This document shows, piece by piece, positions 44,568-53,428 of a stretch of DNA of 64,000 nucleotides. The stretch spans positions 110,689-174,688 of the forward strand of contig DF820476.1 in the NCBI GenBank assembly GCA_000739535.1. Direction: 5' to 3'. The notes below the pieces were generated by a model. The model was given only the letters and a program-made list of their open reading frames with translations. It was not told the DNA's origin and made no database searches. The translations under genes and the position numbers were made by a program. The first letter of the stretch is position 1, and each line of letters begins with the position of its first letter. Source of the DNA: Candidatus Vecturithrix granuli. GTDB lineage: Bacteria > Moduliflexota > Moduliflexia > Moduliflexales > Moduliflexaceae.

Positions 44568-45779
44568 CTATTCTACCTGCGCCTGTTGATTCAGGGTCGT
44601 TACCAGATCGCCATTTTTGACGATATTCTGCCCGGTCACGACCACAGCGTCGCCAATGTTCACGCCGGACGTCAATTCCACACGGCCGGACGAATAAATG
44701 CCAGGCGTGACGGTTTTCATAATCGCCTTGCTCTGTTCGACCACATAGACATAATGGGTTTTGATCGTGTTCTGCTGGCCCTGTTCGTTCACTTCGACCG
44801 TTGTCTGAGTCATCAGGGCGTTATCCGGGATGGAGACGGTGTTTTCATGACGTTCCACCTCAAGTTTAAACTGCCCGAATTGTCCTGATTTCAAAGAGGC
44901 CAGTTTTCCCTGAGCCTGCACGGCGCTTCCGGCAGCGTCCGGCTGTGCTTGTTCGGTATCAGCGCTCGGATTCGTAAAGTTCACTTCGATCTCCAGCGAG
45001 CGTTTATCGGGATCAATCGCCTCGTCAATGCGCGTAATCGAGCCGACGAATTCGGTATCAGGAATCGCCGGAAAGGTCGCGATCACCGACTGCCCTAAGG
45101 AAACATAGGCCGCTTCAGTTTCAGGCACATTCAGCTTTGCTTTGAATGTCCCGGTATTCACGATTTTAAACACGGCCTCTCCCGAGGAGACCATATCGCC
45201 CTTGTTGAAAAAAATCTGGGCGATTTTGCCGGCAAAAGGCGCTTTGATGACAGTATCCCCTTGCTGTTCTTGCGCATGCGCTAATTGCGCCTGCGCCTCT
45301 TCTACAGATGATTTTGCTGTTTTCATTGCAGTTGCGGTTTGATCGAAGCTCTGTTTGCTGATAATCTGCTCCTGAAACAGTTGTGCGTTACGGGCATGAT
45401 TCTTTTTGGCCAGTTCCTCCTGGGCTATCGCGCTCTGAAGCGCGGCTTCAGCCTGTTTAACGCTTTGCTGCAGCGCTCGGCCGGATTGGACTGCCAGCAC
45501 TTGATTCGCCTTAACCTGCTGCCCGATTTTGACCTTAATTTGTTCGATCTTCTCGGTACTCTCGCTGTACACCAGCGTCTCGTGCCCGGCTTCAAGTCCG
45601 CCGGTCAATTTTAAATACCGGCTGATCGTATCTGGTCGAATCTCATAGGTCATCACGGAAACCGCTTTTCCCTGAATATTTTCAGCATTCGCTTCTGGCA
45701 TTTTCGCCTGACGACAGCCGCTCAGGGCGAATAGAAAAAGTGCGATACACACAATAGCCATGTAACCCTTTTTAATCAT
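44568..45779 (-). CDS. RND efflux membrane-fusion protein (AcrA-like)
   Basis: 403-residue periplasmic adaptor. It begins with a lipoprotein-type signal (ALFLFALSGCRQ, Cys at about residue 22). It has the barrel-sandwich lipoyl half VYSESTEKIEQIKVKIGQQV, a coiled-coil hairpin (about 110-175) and PFAGKIAQIFFNKGDMVSSG. Together with the RND protein it would span the envelope. Upstream is the candidate operator 45799-45815. Confidence 0.92.
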   Translation of the reverse strand: MIKKGYMAIVCIALFLFALSGCRQAKMPEANAENIQGKAVSVMTYEIRPDTISRYLKLTGGLEAGHETLVYSESTEKIEQIKVKIGQQVKANQVLAVQSGRALQQSVKQAEAALQSAIAQEELAKKNHARNAQLFQEQIISKQSFDQTATAMKTAKSSVEEAQAQLAHAQEQQGDTVIKAPFAGKIAQIFFNKGDMVSSGEAVFKIVNTGTFKAKLNVPETEAAYVSLGQSVIATFPAIPDTEFVGSITRIDEAIDPDKRSLEIEVNFTNPSADTEQAQPDAAGSAVQAQGKLASLKSGQFGQFKLEVERHENTVSIPDNALMTQTTVEVNEQGQQNTIKTHYVYVVEQSKAIMKTVTPGIYSSGRVELTSGVNIGDAVVVTGQNIVKNGDLVTTLNQQAQVE

Positions 45780-45798
45780 ATCGTTGTTTTCCTGATAG

Positions 45799-45815
45799 AA
45801 TGAATAGTCACTCTA
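45799..45815. promoter_or_regulatory. Candidate TetR operator at the RND operon
   Basis: aatgaatagtcactcta lies 20 bp upstream of the adaptor start and shares 13 of 15 bases with aatgaacattcactc at 46688-46702, next to the TetR gene. Shared sites at regulator and pump suggest the TetR protein binds both. Confidence 0.45.
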
Positions 45816-45972
45816 TTAGGAAATTTACCTCTTTGTTGAATCTTGATTGAACACACGTGAAACACTCTCACTGCTGAAGTTGTCACCTGCAACCAAAAAG
45901 TTTCAGGTTTTTTGATTTATGATACAAATTTCATCGAGCACACCTCTATAGCAATCCTACATGATTCGTGTC

Positions 45973-46014
45973 TCGACTCCGCTCGATAACCGCCCGGTCA
46001 CTGAGCGGAGTCGA
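45973..46014. repeat. TCGACTCCGCTC inverted repeat
   Basis: tcgactccgctc (45973-45984) with gagcggagtcga (46003-46014), arms identical to 32026-32066. Lies in the 280-bp spacer between the RND operon and tetR, which otherwise holds no gene. Confidence 0.88.
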
Positions 46015-46059
46015 AGTGACATGTGACAAATGATTTAGAATTGCTATATATAGCGTTCT

Positions 46060-46656
46060 TTACAGTTTTACGGCGTCCCAGCAAGCTCCGGTAATTTTGG
46101 ACATCAGATCAGCATCATATTCGATTAATCCGGCGCGAATATCCCGAAGCAACGCTAAGATCGGTCCGAATGTCAATGCGCCCAACGCATGCAGCGGCAG
46201 GTTTTTAATGATCTGCTGAGCTTTGGCGCGTTCGAAAAACGTGGCTAATGGATGGGCATCGGCGTCAGCGCGATCTTGTTTCAACAGAACCTCTCGCCGA
46301 CGCGATAGGCCGTAGGGAGAATGAAAATATTGGTCAAGAAAGTTGGTATCTTTTGGATATTGCACTGAAAATTGAATCATCCCGGTACAGATTTGCATAA
46401 ATTGTTCTCTAACCGGAGCATCAGGGTGATAACCCTTCAGAATCGCGGCGCTTTCTTTGCGGATGACATAAAAAAAGAGTTCGTGAATCAGTGCATCTTT
46501 GTCTTGAAAATACCGATAAATTGAACCAACTCCGACGCCAGCTTTTTCTGCAATTTGCGATATCGGCGCATTATAAAATCCCTGCTCCGCAATTAATTCC
46601 AGCGTCGCTTCCAGGATTGCCTCGCGTTTATCAGGTTTTTGTGTTTCTGTGCTCAT
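46060..46656 (-). CDS. TetR-family transcriptional regulator
   Basis: 198-residue repressor. The helix-turn-helix is EATLELIAEQGFYNAPISQI followed by AEKAGVGVGSIYRYFQDKDA; the C-terminal ligand domain is unremarkable. The start at 46656 has gagga upstream and matches the usual MSTxTxxKREAILEATL opening. It likely represses the efflux operon that follows in the same direction. Confidence 0.92.
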   Translation of the reverse strand: MSTETQKPDKREAILEATLELIAEQGFYNAPISQIAEKAGVGVGSIYRYFQDKDALIHELFFYVIRKESAAILKGYHPDAPVREQFMQICTGMIQFSVQYPKDTNFLDQYFHSPYGLSRRREVLLKQDRADADAHPLATFFERAKAQQIIKNLPLHALGALTFGPILALLRDIRAGLIEYDADLMSKITGACWDAVKL

Positions 46657-46993
46657 TTGTTCCTCATAAAAGTGAAAGATTATTTTGAATGAACATTCAC
46701 TCCCTTTTATGAAAGCGTTCTTTTTTGTCAAGAATTTTTATTTTGATCCTGAAATCTTTTTGTTTGTCTGTCAGCCCAACGAACTCAGCCCGGATATTAT
46801 TCCTGGACAATTGACAATTTCTTGACAATCTTCACTCTCCTGAATATGTGTCGAAACTGAAATTTCGATCCGCGTCCTGATTTTCTATAAATGAAACTAC
46901 AGGAATTTCATATAGGAAAGAATAGATTTCTGCTACACCTGACATCACATTCTTTCCTATATGCGATTCTTGTAGTTTCAAAGGGGAAAAGCC
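46657..46993. other. Spacer with candidate operator and repeat
   Basis: Contains aatgaacattcactc (46688-46702), which matches the site before the RND adaptor, and the long AAACTACAGGAATTTC inverted repeat (46893-46979). No gene is seen. Confidence 0.6.
46893..46979. repeat. AAACTACAGGAATTTC inverted repeat
   Basis: gaaactacaggaatttcata pairs with tatgcgattcttgtagtttc, with inner arms aggaaagaat/attctttcct. Full-length member of the dispersed family. Confidence 0.85.
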
Positions 46994-47944
46994 ATGGGAT
47001 GGAAAGTCCTTGTCACGAGTTTACCGATGCTTGCGACCATCGAATATTGCCAGAAACACTTTGAGGCAAAAAACTTTGAGGTGGTTGTTCCTGAGATTCG
47101 CGGACAGCAACTCAGTGAGGCGGCTTTATGCGAGATAATCGCTGAATTCGACGGCGTGCTGGCCGGAGATGATCCCTTTACGGCAAATGTCTTAGAAACC
47201 GGACGTAAAGGGCGTTTACGCGCCCTGGTGCGCTGGGGGATTGGGATTGATGCGGTGGATGTGAAAGCCGCGCAGCGCCTGGGTATCCGCTTTTCAAACA
47301 CTCCGGGCGTGTTTAATGACGAAGTGGCGGATATTGCTATCGGCTACTTGCTGCTGTTGGCGCGGGGCTTGCACAAGGTTGACGCAGCGGCGCGCAACGG
47401 CCAATGGCTGAAATATAAAGGCAGATCGTTGCGGGGCAAGGTTGCCGGAGTCGTCGGTGTGGGCAATATCGGCAAAGAAATCGTGCGGCGCGTGCGTAGT
47501 TTTGGCATGGAGACGATTGGCTATCAACGCCATGCGCTTGATCCCGATTTTCTCGCAGAAACCGGGATGCGGCAGGTGGAAGGTGAAGAATTATTCCGCA
47601 GCGCCGATTGTATCTTTCTGGCCTGTAGCTTGAATCCTGAAAATTACCATCTCCTCAACGCCCGGGCTTTTGCTATGATGAAAGCGGGCGTGTGGATTAT
47701 CAACGTCGCCCGCGGCGCGCTGATTGACGAACATGCCCTGCTTGACGCCCTGGAATGCGGTAAAGTGGGCGCGGCCGGACTGGACGTGTTCGAAAACGAA
47801 CCTTTGCCTGCACATCATCCCTTACGCCGCTTTGAGCAGGTCGTGTTGGGCGCACATAACGGCTCGAACACGCATGAAGCCGTCTTACGCGCCAGTAAGG
47901 TCGCTATTGATCTGTTAGCGCGGTTTTTACGAGAAACGCACTAA
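46994..47944 (+). CDS. D-2-hydroxyacid dehydrogenase (phosphoglycerate dehydrogenase-like)
   Basis: 316-residue NAD-dependent enzyme. The NAD site is VAGVVGVGNIGKEIVRRVRS (GxGxxG). The catalytic Arg lies in NVARGALIDEHALLDAL, the Glu in DVFENEPLP and the His in VVLGAHNGSNTHEA. The ACT regulatory domain of SerA is absent, so it may act on another 2-hydroxy acid. The ribosome site is aaagggg before ATG 46994. Stands alone. Confidence 0.92.
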   Translation: MGWKVLVTSLPMLATIEYCQKHFEAKNFEVVVPEIRGQQLSEAALCEIIAEFDGVLAGDDPFTANVLETGRKGRLRALVRWGIGIDAVDVKAAQRLGIRFSNTPGVFNDEVADIAIGYLLLLARGLHKVDAAARNGQWLKYKGRSLRGKVAGVVGVGNIGKEIVRRVRSFGMETIGYQRHALDPDFLAETGMRQVEGEELFRSADCIFLACSLNPENYHLLNARAFAMMKAGVWIINVARGALIDEHALLDALECGKVGAAGLDVFENEPLPAHHPLRRFEQVVLGAHNGSNTHEAVLRASKVAIDLLARFLRETH

Positions 47945-47948
47945 GTTG

Positions 47949-47979
47949 TTTCGGGAATGAGTCCTCAAAATTCCCGAAA
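47949..47979. repeat. GTTTCGGGAAT hairpin
   Basis: tttcgggaat (47949-47958) with attcccgaaa (47970-47979); same stem as the hairpin after nrdJ (28772-28809). Lies between the dehydrogenase and the TIR gene. Confidence 0.75.
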
Positions 47980-48170
47980 TACTAAGCATATCCAGGTATC
48001 AGAAATGAGCGAACCTAAGCAATGGGATCTATTTATCAGTCATGCCAGTGAAGATAACGAGGAAGTCGCTTTACCTCTGGCTGAACTCCTTGAAAAATAC
48101 GGGGTACGGGTATGGCTTGACCAGAAAGAAATCCGTTTAGGCGATAGCATTCCGGCCAAAATCAATCAGG

Positions 48171-48281
48171 GACTCAGTAAACTCAGAGTCGGGCTGGTGA
48201 TTGCCAGATAATCCTGATTCAACAGGATCTGCAGCAGACATGATGACTCAGTAAACTCAGAGTCGGGCTGGTGATTGCCAG
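48171..48281 (+). repeat. 37-bp direct repeats around a 37-bp insert inside the TIR domain
   Basis: Identical copies at 48171-48207 and 48245-48281 (gactcagtaaactcagagtc...) flank a 37-bp insert with the hairpin atcctg-attcaa-caggat. The 74-bp period shifts the frame by two and adds a stop. Loss of one repeat plus the insert repairs the gene. Confidence 0.9.
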
Positions 48282-49170
48282 TCCGCGCTATTTTGAAAAA
48301 GCCTGGGCGCAGGAAGAGCTGCGCACGCTCTTGGAACTGGAATTGGCCGGGAAGATCGAACGAATTATTCCGATCTGGCATCAAATTGGCAAAGCTCAAA
48401 TTTTGCAACGTTTTCCTTCCTTAGGGCATTGTCGGGCAACAAGCACCGACACAGGACTTGAACAGGTCGCATTGGAAATTCTGAAGGCGGTTGATCCGGA
48501 AAAGTATGACGAGGCTCATCCCATTTTCCTGGAACAGCAGCGTAAGGCCGTGCGCCGCTTTTTGGAAGCCATCGAGGAGGAATTCAAATGCGCGCCTATC
48601 TTTCATCCGCCCCACAGAATTGTCCTGCAAAACCATTACATCCCTATCGAAGTCACCCTCGAACGCCGCTACCGGCACGAAATGGTGCTGGCTGACCCCG
48701 GCATGGGTAAAACTGCCTTGCTCAAAATGGAAGCGATGAGAACAGCCCCACAAGCTCGGCAATGGCTTGAGAACAGAGAAAAGAATGTAGATGAGGTCAG
48801 CTTGCCAATATTTCTGAAATTGTTCGATCTGACCCAAAAACCGGATGCAGAGCTTGTTGAGACGATTTTACAGCAGTTGCAGCATCGCTATCAGAAAAAT
48901 TTTGAGCCGGTCAAGGCTCTGGTACGCCGCAAATTGGAACAGGGAACTTGCCTTTTGCTGTTAGATGCCCTGGATGAAGCGCCGAGCGAACAGCGGCTTA
49001 AGCTTGCCGAGCATCTGAACATCTTTGCCCGCCATTTCTCCTGTCCGATCATCTGCACCTCGCGCATTGTCGGTTATGACAGCGAATTTTTACGCGACGC
49101 CAAAAAAGTCGAAATCATCCCCTTTACTCGCAAGCAGATTGAGCAATACATCGAAATCTGGTTCAACAAT

Positions 49171-49228
49171 CTCCGGAGTGCGGAAGCTCTGCTTTCGCCG
49201 CAAAAGCAAAGCTTTTGCACTCCGGAGG
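49171..49228 (+). repeat. Palindromic repeat inserted in frame in the NACHT gene
   Basis: ctccggagtgc (49171-49181) and gcactccggag (49217-49227) form an outer stem around two hairpins (ggaagctctgctttc and gcaaaagcaaagcttttgc). It reads in frame as LRSAEALLSPQKQSFCTPEG. The structure matches intergenic copies at 30417-30463 and 15885-15926. Confidence 0.8.
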
Positions 49229-50988
49229 GACTCATCCGCGAACTGCGCCAAAGACCCCAGATTCACGGCTTAGCCCAGAATCCGCTGCTGCTGTCGCTGC
49301 TGTGCAGCCTGTATCAGGAAGATCAATTGACGCTCCCGGCGCGGCGCGTGCAAATTTACGAGCAAGTTGTGCAGTACATACTGTACGACTGGCGGCGGGT
49401 CAGCCAACGGCGTCTCACGGAAAAAACATTGATCGATGCGGCCTGGATTGAGGCGAAACTGGAATTGTTAGAACAGCTTGCCTATCAATTCTCCTGTGAA
49501 GATAAAGAGATTTTTTCAATGCGAGAACTGCTGACAAAGATCGAGGCATGCAAAGGCGACACCGCGCTCAAACATCACGATGCGCCGGATATTATCAAAG
49601 AATTATCGCAGGAAGACGGCATTATTCAGCAGTTAGATGGAGAAGGGCGCAACGCCCGTTACATCTTCCTGCACCGGACATTTCAGGAATATCTGACTGC
49701 TTCCTATTTGAACCAACAGAAAAATGGCCTTGAAATCGCTAAAGACCATTTCTGGGATTATGACTGGCATGAAACGCTGATCCTGTTTGCCGGATTGTCC
49801 GACGATCCTACCCTCTTCCTGAACACTCTCCTGGCTGAGCGCGACGACATCTTTCACACGCTCTTGCTGCTGGCCGGAAAATGTCTGGCCGAGTGTCCCC
49901 AACTCGAGATGCCGCAGCTTATTGACCGAATTTACCATGTATGGAGGAGTTTCCTTTATTGTGAATTCGCTGAACCAACGGTCGTGACTGTAGCTCAGAC
50001 GCATCCGCGAATGCTGATGAACCTGCTGTATGCACTCTATGATTCGGACGAGGGTGTCAGACTGTGGGCGGTGATAGCGTTAGGAGAGGTTGGCGATTTA
50101 CAAGCGGTAGACAGCCTGTTAGCCGCACTTCACGATCCAAGTGAGCATGTCAGAAGCTCGGCGGCATGGGTGATAGGAGATATTGATGACGCACGGGTAA
50201 TGGAGGGATTGCAAGCTTTAATCCACGACCAACAAGAGGATGTTAGAAGATTGGCGGTGTTGGCTTTATGTCGACTCGGCGATGCACGGACAGGGGAGGG
50301 TATATTGTCCACGTTTCACGATGAAAATTCTAGATGGCAGATGGGGGAACAGTTAAGACGGCTCGGCGATAGGCGATTGATGGATAGTTTACTGAATATA
50401 ATCTATGACCAAGAAGAGGATACCAGAAGGACGGTAACGAAGACCTTAAAGCAAACTAGATCTAGGCTAGTCGCGCTCCACAACCCGAACATACTGGTCA
50501 GAAGTTTGGAGGTATGGATGTTAGAAAAGATTGGGACACTGGATGTTTTGGAAAAACTTCTCCACCGTTTAGACATCGATATTTATGATAGAAGAATTTT
50601 CCCCGTCGTCCGCCGGCTGGCAATTAAATTTAGCCGCATGCGCCCGCGGCCTGCCTGCCTGCCTGTTTATTCGCAGCCTCTTTTCCTGCGTCTATTCAGA
50701 AAGGAACTGTGGCGGGTGAGAATTTTCTGGTCACTTCTTATAAACCTGTTGCGCCAGATGATTGATGGGCTAAAAAAAAGTGGGATGACCTGAACTGAGA
50801 ATCACAGAATCACATTCCGGCGGCGGCAAAGCCCTGTATTCCGTGTGCGCCCGGATTGGCGGAAGGCGAACCGAAAATGCTCAACGTGAAAAGGCTTTTC
50901 CCTTGACATTTTTTCAGCAGAGGCTTCTTTCTGTTTCAGAACACATTATGAGAAATGTCATGTTCAGGAATTTTACAAGAGGTATGTT

Positions 50989-51180
50989 ATGACAGCTCAG
51001 GTAAAGAAACTTTTGAATTCTTTCGAGCATTTATCCGACGCAGAACAATGGGAATTTGCCTTTGTGATTCTCAGGCGAACAAGCCAATTTGATTTTCCAC
51101 CCCTTGAAGACGATGATCTTGTGCAGTACGCGGAAGAGTTATTTTTAGCCCTTGACCAGGAGGAAGCGGCGAATGGCTGA
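50989..51180 (+). CDS. Small antitoxin-like protein, partner of PemK/MazF
   Basis: 63-residue acidic protein (FEHLSDAEQWEFAFVILRRT, then EDDDLVQYAEELFLALDQEE), similar in size and place to antitoxins that precede PemK-type toxins. No DNA-binding motif is visible. Its stop overlaps the toxin start by 8 bp, so they are coupled. Ribosome site agagg before ATG 50989. Confidence 0.75.
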   Translation: MTAQVKKLLNSFEHLSDAEQWEFAFVILRRTSQFDFPPLEDDDLVQYAEELFLALDQEEAANG

Positions 51181-51487
51181 ACCGAAAAGAGGTGAGGTGT
51201 GGTTAGTTGATCTGGGGTTGGCGGCAAAGGTGCGTCCCTGTCTTGTCCTCAGCATTGCTCCTCAAAAAGCTGAACGCGCTTTGTGTACGCTTGTGGCCCA
51301 TACAACCAGTTCCAGGGGAACACGCTTCGAAGTTGAAACTCATGCCAGGTTTTTGCACACCGGTGTTTTCGACGCCCAAAATCTTATTACCATTCCGCAA
51401 GCCAAATTGGTCAGAAAACTTGGCGTCCTTTCCGTTCTAGACCTTAAAGCTGTTGAAAACGCGGTACGATTCTGGCTTGGATTATAA
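51173..51487 (+). CDS. PemK/MazF-family endoribonuclease toxin
   Basis: 104-residue toxin. PKRGEVWLVDLGLAAKVRPC with VLSIAPQKAERA is the PemK/MazF opening containing the catalytic Arg/loop region; TTSSRGTRFEVETH and the end LSVLDLKAVENAVRFWLGL are typical. It cuts mRNA in the cytoplasm. ATG 51173 has aggagg upstream and overlaps the antitoxin stop. Looks intact. Confidence 0.9.
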   Translation: MAEPKRGEVWLVDLGLAAKVRPCLVLSIAPQKAERALCTLVAHTTSSRGTRFEVETHARFLHTGVFDAQNLITIPQAKLVRKLGVLSVLDLKAVENAVRFWLGL

Positions 51488-51661
51488 GATACCCGGACAT
51501 CCAGTTCTTCAATTTTCGCCATCCACAAGCTCTCTGAATTCCGTATATGCCTTGTTGAATGTCAAAGCGGCTTTTCCCTTGACATTTTGGTTTAGTAACC
51601 TACTATAGATTTTGAAGTGTTATGAAAATCAGGAGATTCTTTTCGAACACGAGGGCAATCT

Positions 51662-51943
51662 ATGAGTCAAATAGCAACTCAACATTTTTCATTTTCAGAT
51701 TTACAATTGCATCCTGATCAAGTCATTAATCTGCTTGCGCAGGCATCCACTGTCGCGCTTCTCTTTAAACGCGACGGCGATGACATTACAGTGTCTTCCT
51801 ACCCGACTTACAGCCAGGAGGTCCATGAGCTTCTGGAAGAAGCAAAGACTGAACATCAGGCGCGTAAACAACACGGGTATGATCGAGCGCAAGCATTTCA
51901 GGGTTTACGAGAATCCTTACAGAAGATCAGCAAATATCTATGA
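51662..51943 (+). CDS. Putative antitoxin upstream of PIN remnant
   Basis: 93-residue protein (QHFSFSDLQLHPDQVINLLA then TVALLFKRDGDDITVSSYPT), a Phd/YefM-like layout with an acidic C-terminal helix (VHELLEEAKTEHQARKQHGY). Its stop overlaps the start of a PIN-type gene as ATGA, which supports the antitoxin role. Family match is moderate. Confidence 0.65.
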   Translation: MSQIATQHFSFSDLQLHPDQVINLLAQASTVALLFKRDGDDITVSSYPTYSQEVHELLEEAKTEHQARKQHGYDRAQAFQGLRESLQKISKYL

Positions 51944-52080
51944 AAACAAACCTGCGAACCGTACCTGATACGAATGTTGTTATTGCAGCGCAGAATGCGA
52001 GTGTAACCAGCCCGAATAAAGAGTATTTATATTGCAAGCTCTTAACGGCTATTATCCATTTAAAATCTGTAATACACTGA
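51940..52080 (+). pseudogene. Truncated PIN-domain toxin
   Basis: 46-codon frame: MKTNLRTVPDTNVVIAAQNA continues SVTSPNKE, the start of a PIN nuclease with its first catalytic Asp in PDTNVVIAA. After about 27 residues the similarity ends and the frame closes at 52078. PIN domains are normally about 130 residues, so only the 5' end remains. Confidence 0.72.
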
Positions 52081-52108
52081 CTTTTCTTTTTGATCTGAGG
52101 GCCGTGTT

Positions 52109-53428
52109 ATGAGTTATACCATCCTCTTAATTGATGACGAAGAGGAAATGTGTTTATCGCTGGCTGATGTGCTTAGCATGAAAGGCTATAGCGTCCGTTA
52201 TACTACGGATCCGCTTGACGTGCCGCGCATGTTGGCGCACGAAAAGTTCGATCTGCTGATCATGGATATTAAAATGCCGAAAATGAGCGGCATCGATCTG
52301 TTGAATGTCATCAAAACCCGCAATCCCGCGATAGCTGTGATTATGATCACCGGTTATCCTACTATTGAAAACGCGGTGCAGGCCATGAAATATGGCGCGT
52401 TAAACTTTTATGTCAAGCCGCTCAAGCTGACAAAATTGTTACAAGAGATTCAGGAACTGGCCGCCAAATCCGAACGCAAACGAACGCAGCAGCCTTCGCA
52501 CCATCCGATTGTGACCCGGGAAGCGGCGGTGCAGGACATTCTGGATACGATTGCCGGAGCAGCCCCGACCTCCGCGCCCGTGTTGATCACCGGGGAAAGC
52601 GGCACGGGCAAAGAATTAGTCGCTAATTCCCTGCACCAGTTGAGCCCGCGGCGAGACAAACCGTTTGTCAAAGTGAATTGCGCGGCCCTGCCTGAAAATT
52701 TGCTGGAAAGCGAGTTGTTCGGCCATGAAAAAGGGGCCTTTACTGGCGCAGTCAAGGAACGCAAGGGGCGATTCGAGTTAGCGCACACTGGCACGATTTT
52801 GCTGGATGAAATCGGGGATATGAGCCTGAAAACTCAGGCCAAAATTCTGCGCGTGCTTCAGGAGCAGGAGTTTGAGCGCGTTGGGGGCGTTCACACCATC
52901 AAAACGGATAGCCGCGTCATTGCCGCCACTAATAAGCACTTAAAAAAACTGATTGAAGCGCACACCTTCCGCGAAGATCTCTATTATCGCCTCTCGGTGA
53001 TTACAATCCATTTGCCGCCTTTACGCGAGCGACCGAAGGATATTCTGCCTCTCACAGATTATTTTATTGCGCACTACAACAGCATCTATCAGAAACAGAT
53101 TCAGGGCGTCTCGCAAGAAGTTCAATGGTTTTTGAGCATTCACAAATGGCCTGGCAATGTCAGGGAATTAAAAAATTGCATTGAACGCGCCGTTATTTTT
53201 TGCCAGCAGGACGTGATCGGCATTGAGCACCTGGCGGCGCAATACAAAGAAATCATTGCAACGCCGACGGCCGCGGATTATGAACAAACGCTTGAGAACC
53301 TGAATCGCGACATGATTCTTGACGCTCTCGGAAAGAGTAAAGGCGTGAAGAAAAAGGCCGCCGATTTATTGAACATTAACCGGCGCACCCTGTATAACCG
53401 CATGAAAAAGTTTGGAATAGACGCATGA
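52109..53428 (+). CDS. Sigma54-dependent response regulator (NtrC family), system A
   Basis: 439 residues. Receiver domain (1-120): phosphoacceptor Asp53 in DLLIMDIKMPK. AAA+ domain (about 145-375): Walker A GESGTGKELVANSL, the sigma54-contact loop KGAFTGAVKE, Walker B TILLDEIGDM and the R-finger region FREDLYYRLSV. The C-terminus is a Fis-type helix-turn-helix, KKAADLLNINRRTLYNRMKK. It activates sigma54 promoters when phosphorylated. Its stop overlaps the ABC-kinase start as ATGA, so that kinase is its partner. The nearest sigma54 promoter lies at 55584, before the sugar transporter. Confidence 0.95.
   Translation: MSYTILLIDDEEEMCLSLADVLSMKGYSVRYTTDPLDVPRMLAHEKFDLLIMDIKMPKMSGIDLLNVIKTRNPAIAVIMITGYPTIENAVQAMKYGALNFYVKPLKLTKLLQEIQELAAKSERKRTQQPSHHPIVTREAAVQDILDTIAGAAPTSAPVLITGESGTGKELVANSLHQLSPRRDKPFVKVNCAALPENLLESELFGHEKGAFTGAVKERKGRFELAHTGTILLDEIGDMSLKTQAKILRVLQEQEFERVGGVHTIKTDSRVIAATNKHLKKLIEAHTFREDLYYRLSVITIHLPPLRERPKDILPLTDYFIAHYNSIYQKQIQGVSQEVQWFLSIHKWPGNVRELKNCIERAVIFCQQDVIGIEHLAAQYKEIIATPTAADYEQTLENLNRDMILDALGKSKGVKKKAADLLNINRRTLYNRMKKFGIDA

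Larger units (their letters stand above)
48005..50793 (+). pseudogene. TIR-NACHT-HEAT (NLR-like) defence gene, interrupted near the start
   Basis: The first frame (48005-48211) encodes a TIR domain start: WDLFISHASEDNEEVALPLA and GVRVWLDQKEIRLGDS. It stops at TAA 48209 inside a duplicated segment. Removing 74 bp (one 37-bp repeat plus a 37-bp insert) joins it in frame to SPRYFEKAWAQEELRTLLEL and the rest. The second frame (to 50793) has a NACHT ATPase, with Walker A LADPGMGKTALL and Walker B CLLLLDALDEAPS, a winged-helix part with FLHRTFQEYL, and HEAT repeats (VRLWAVIALGEVGDLQAVDS, VRSSAAWVIGDIDDARVMEG). Bacterial NLRs of this type sense phage components and trigger TIR NADase activity. The 3' part could start from GTG 48271 but would lack half the TIR. 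Confidence 0.82.

Noticed and set aside
48171-48281. 37-bp repeat, 37-bp spacer, 37-bp repeat resembling a minimal CRISPR
   Set aside because: The repeat is TIR-domain coding sequence in frame with the gene, there is only one spacer-sized insert, and no cas gene is near.
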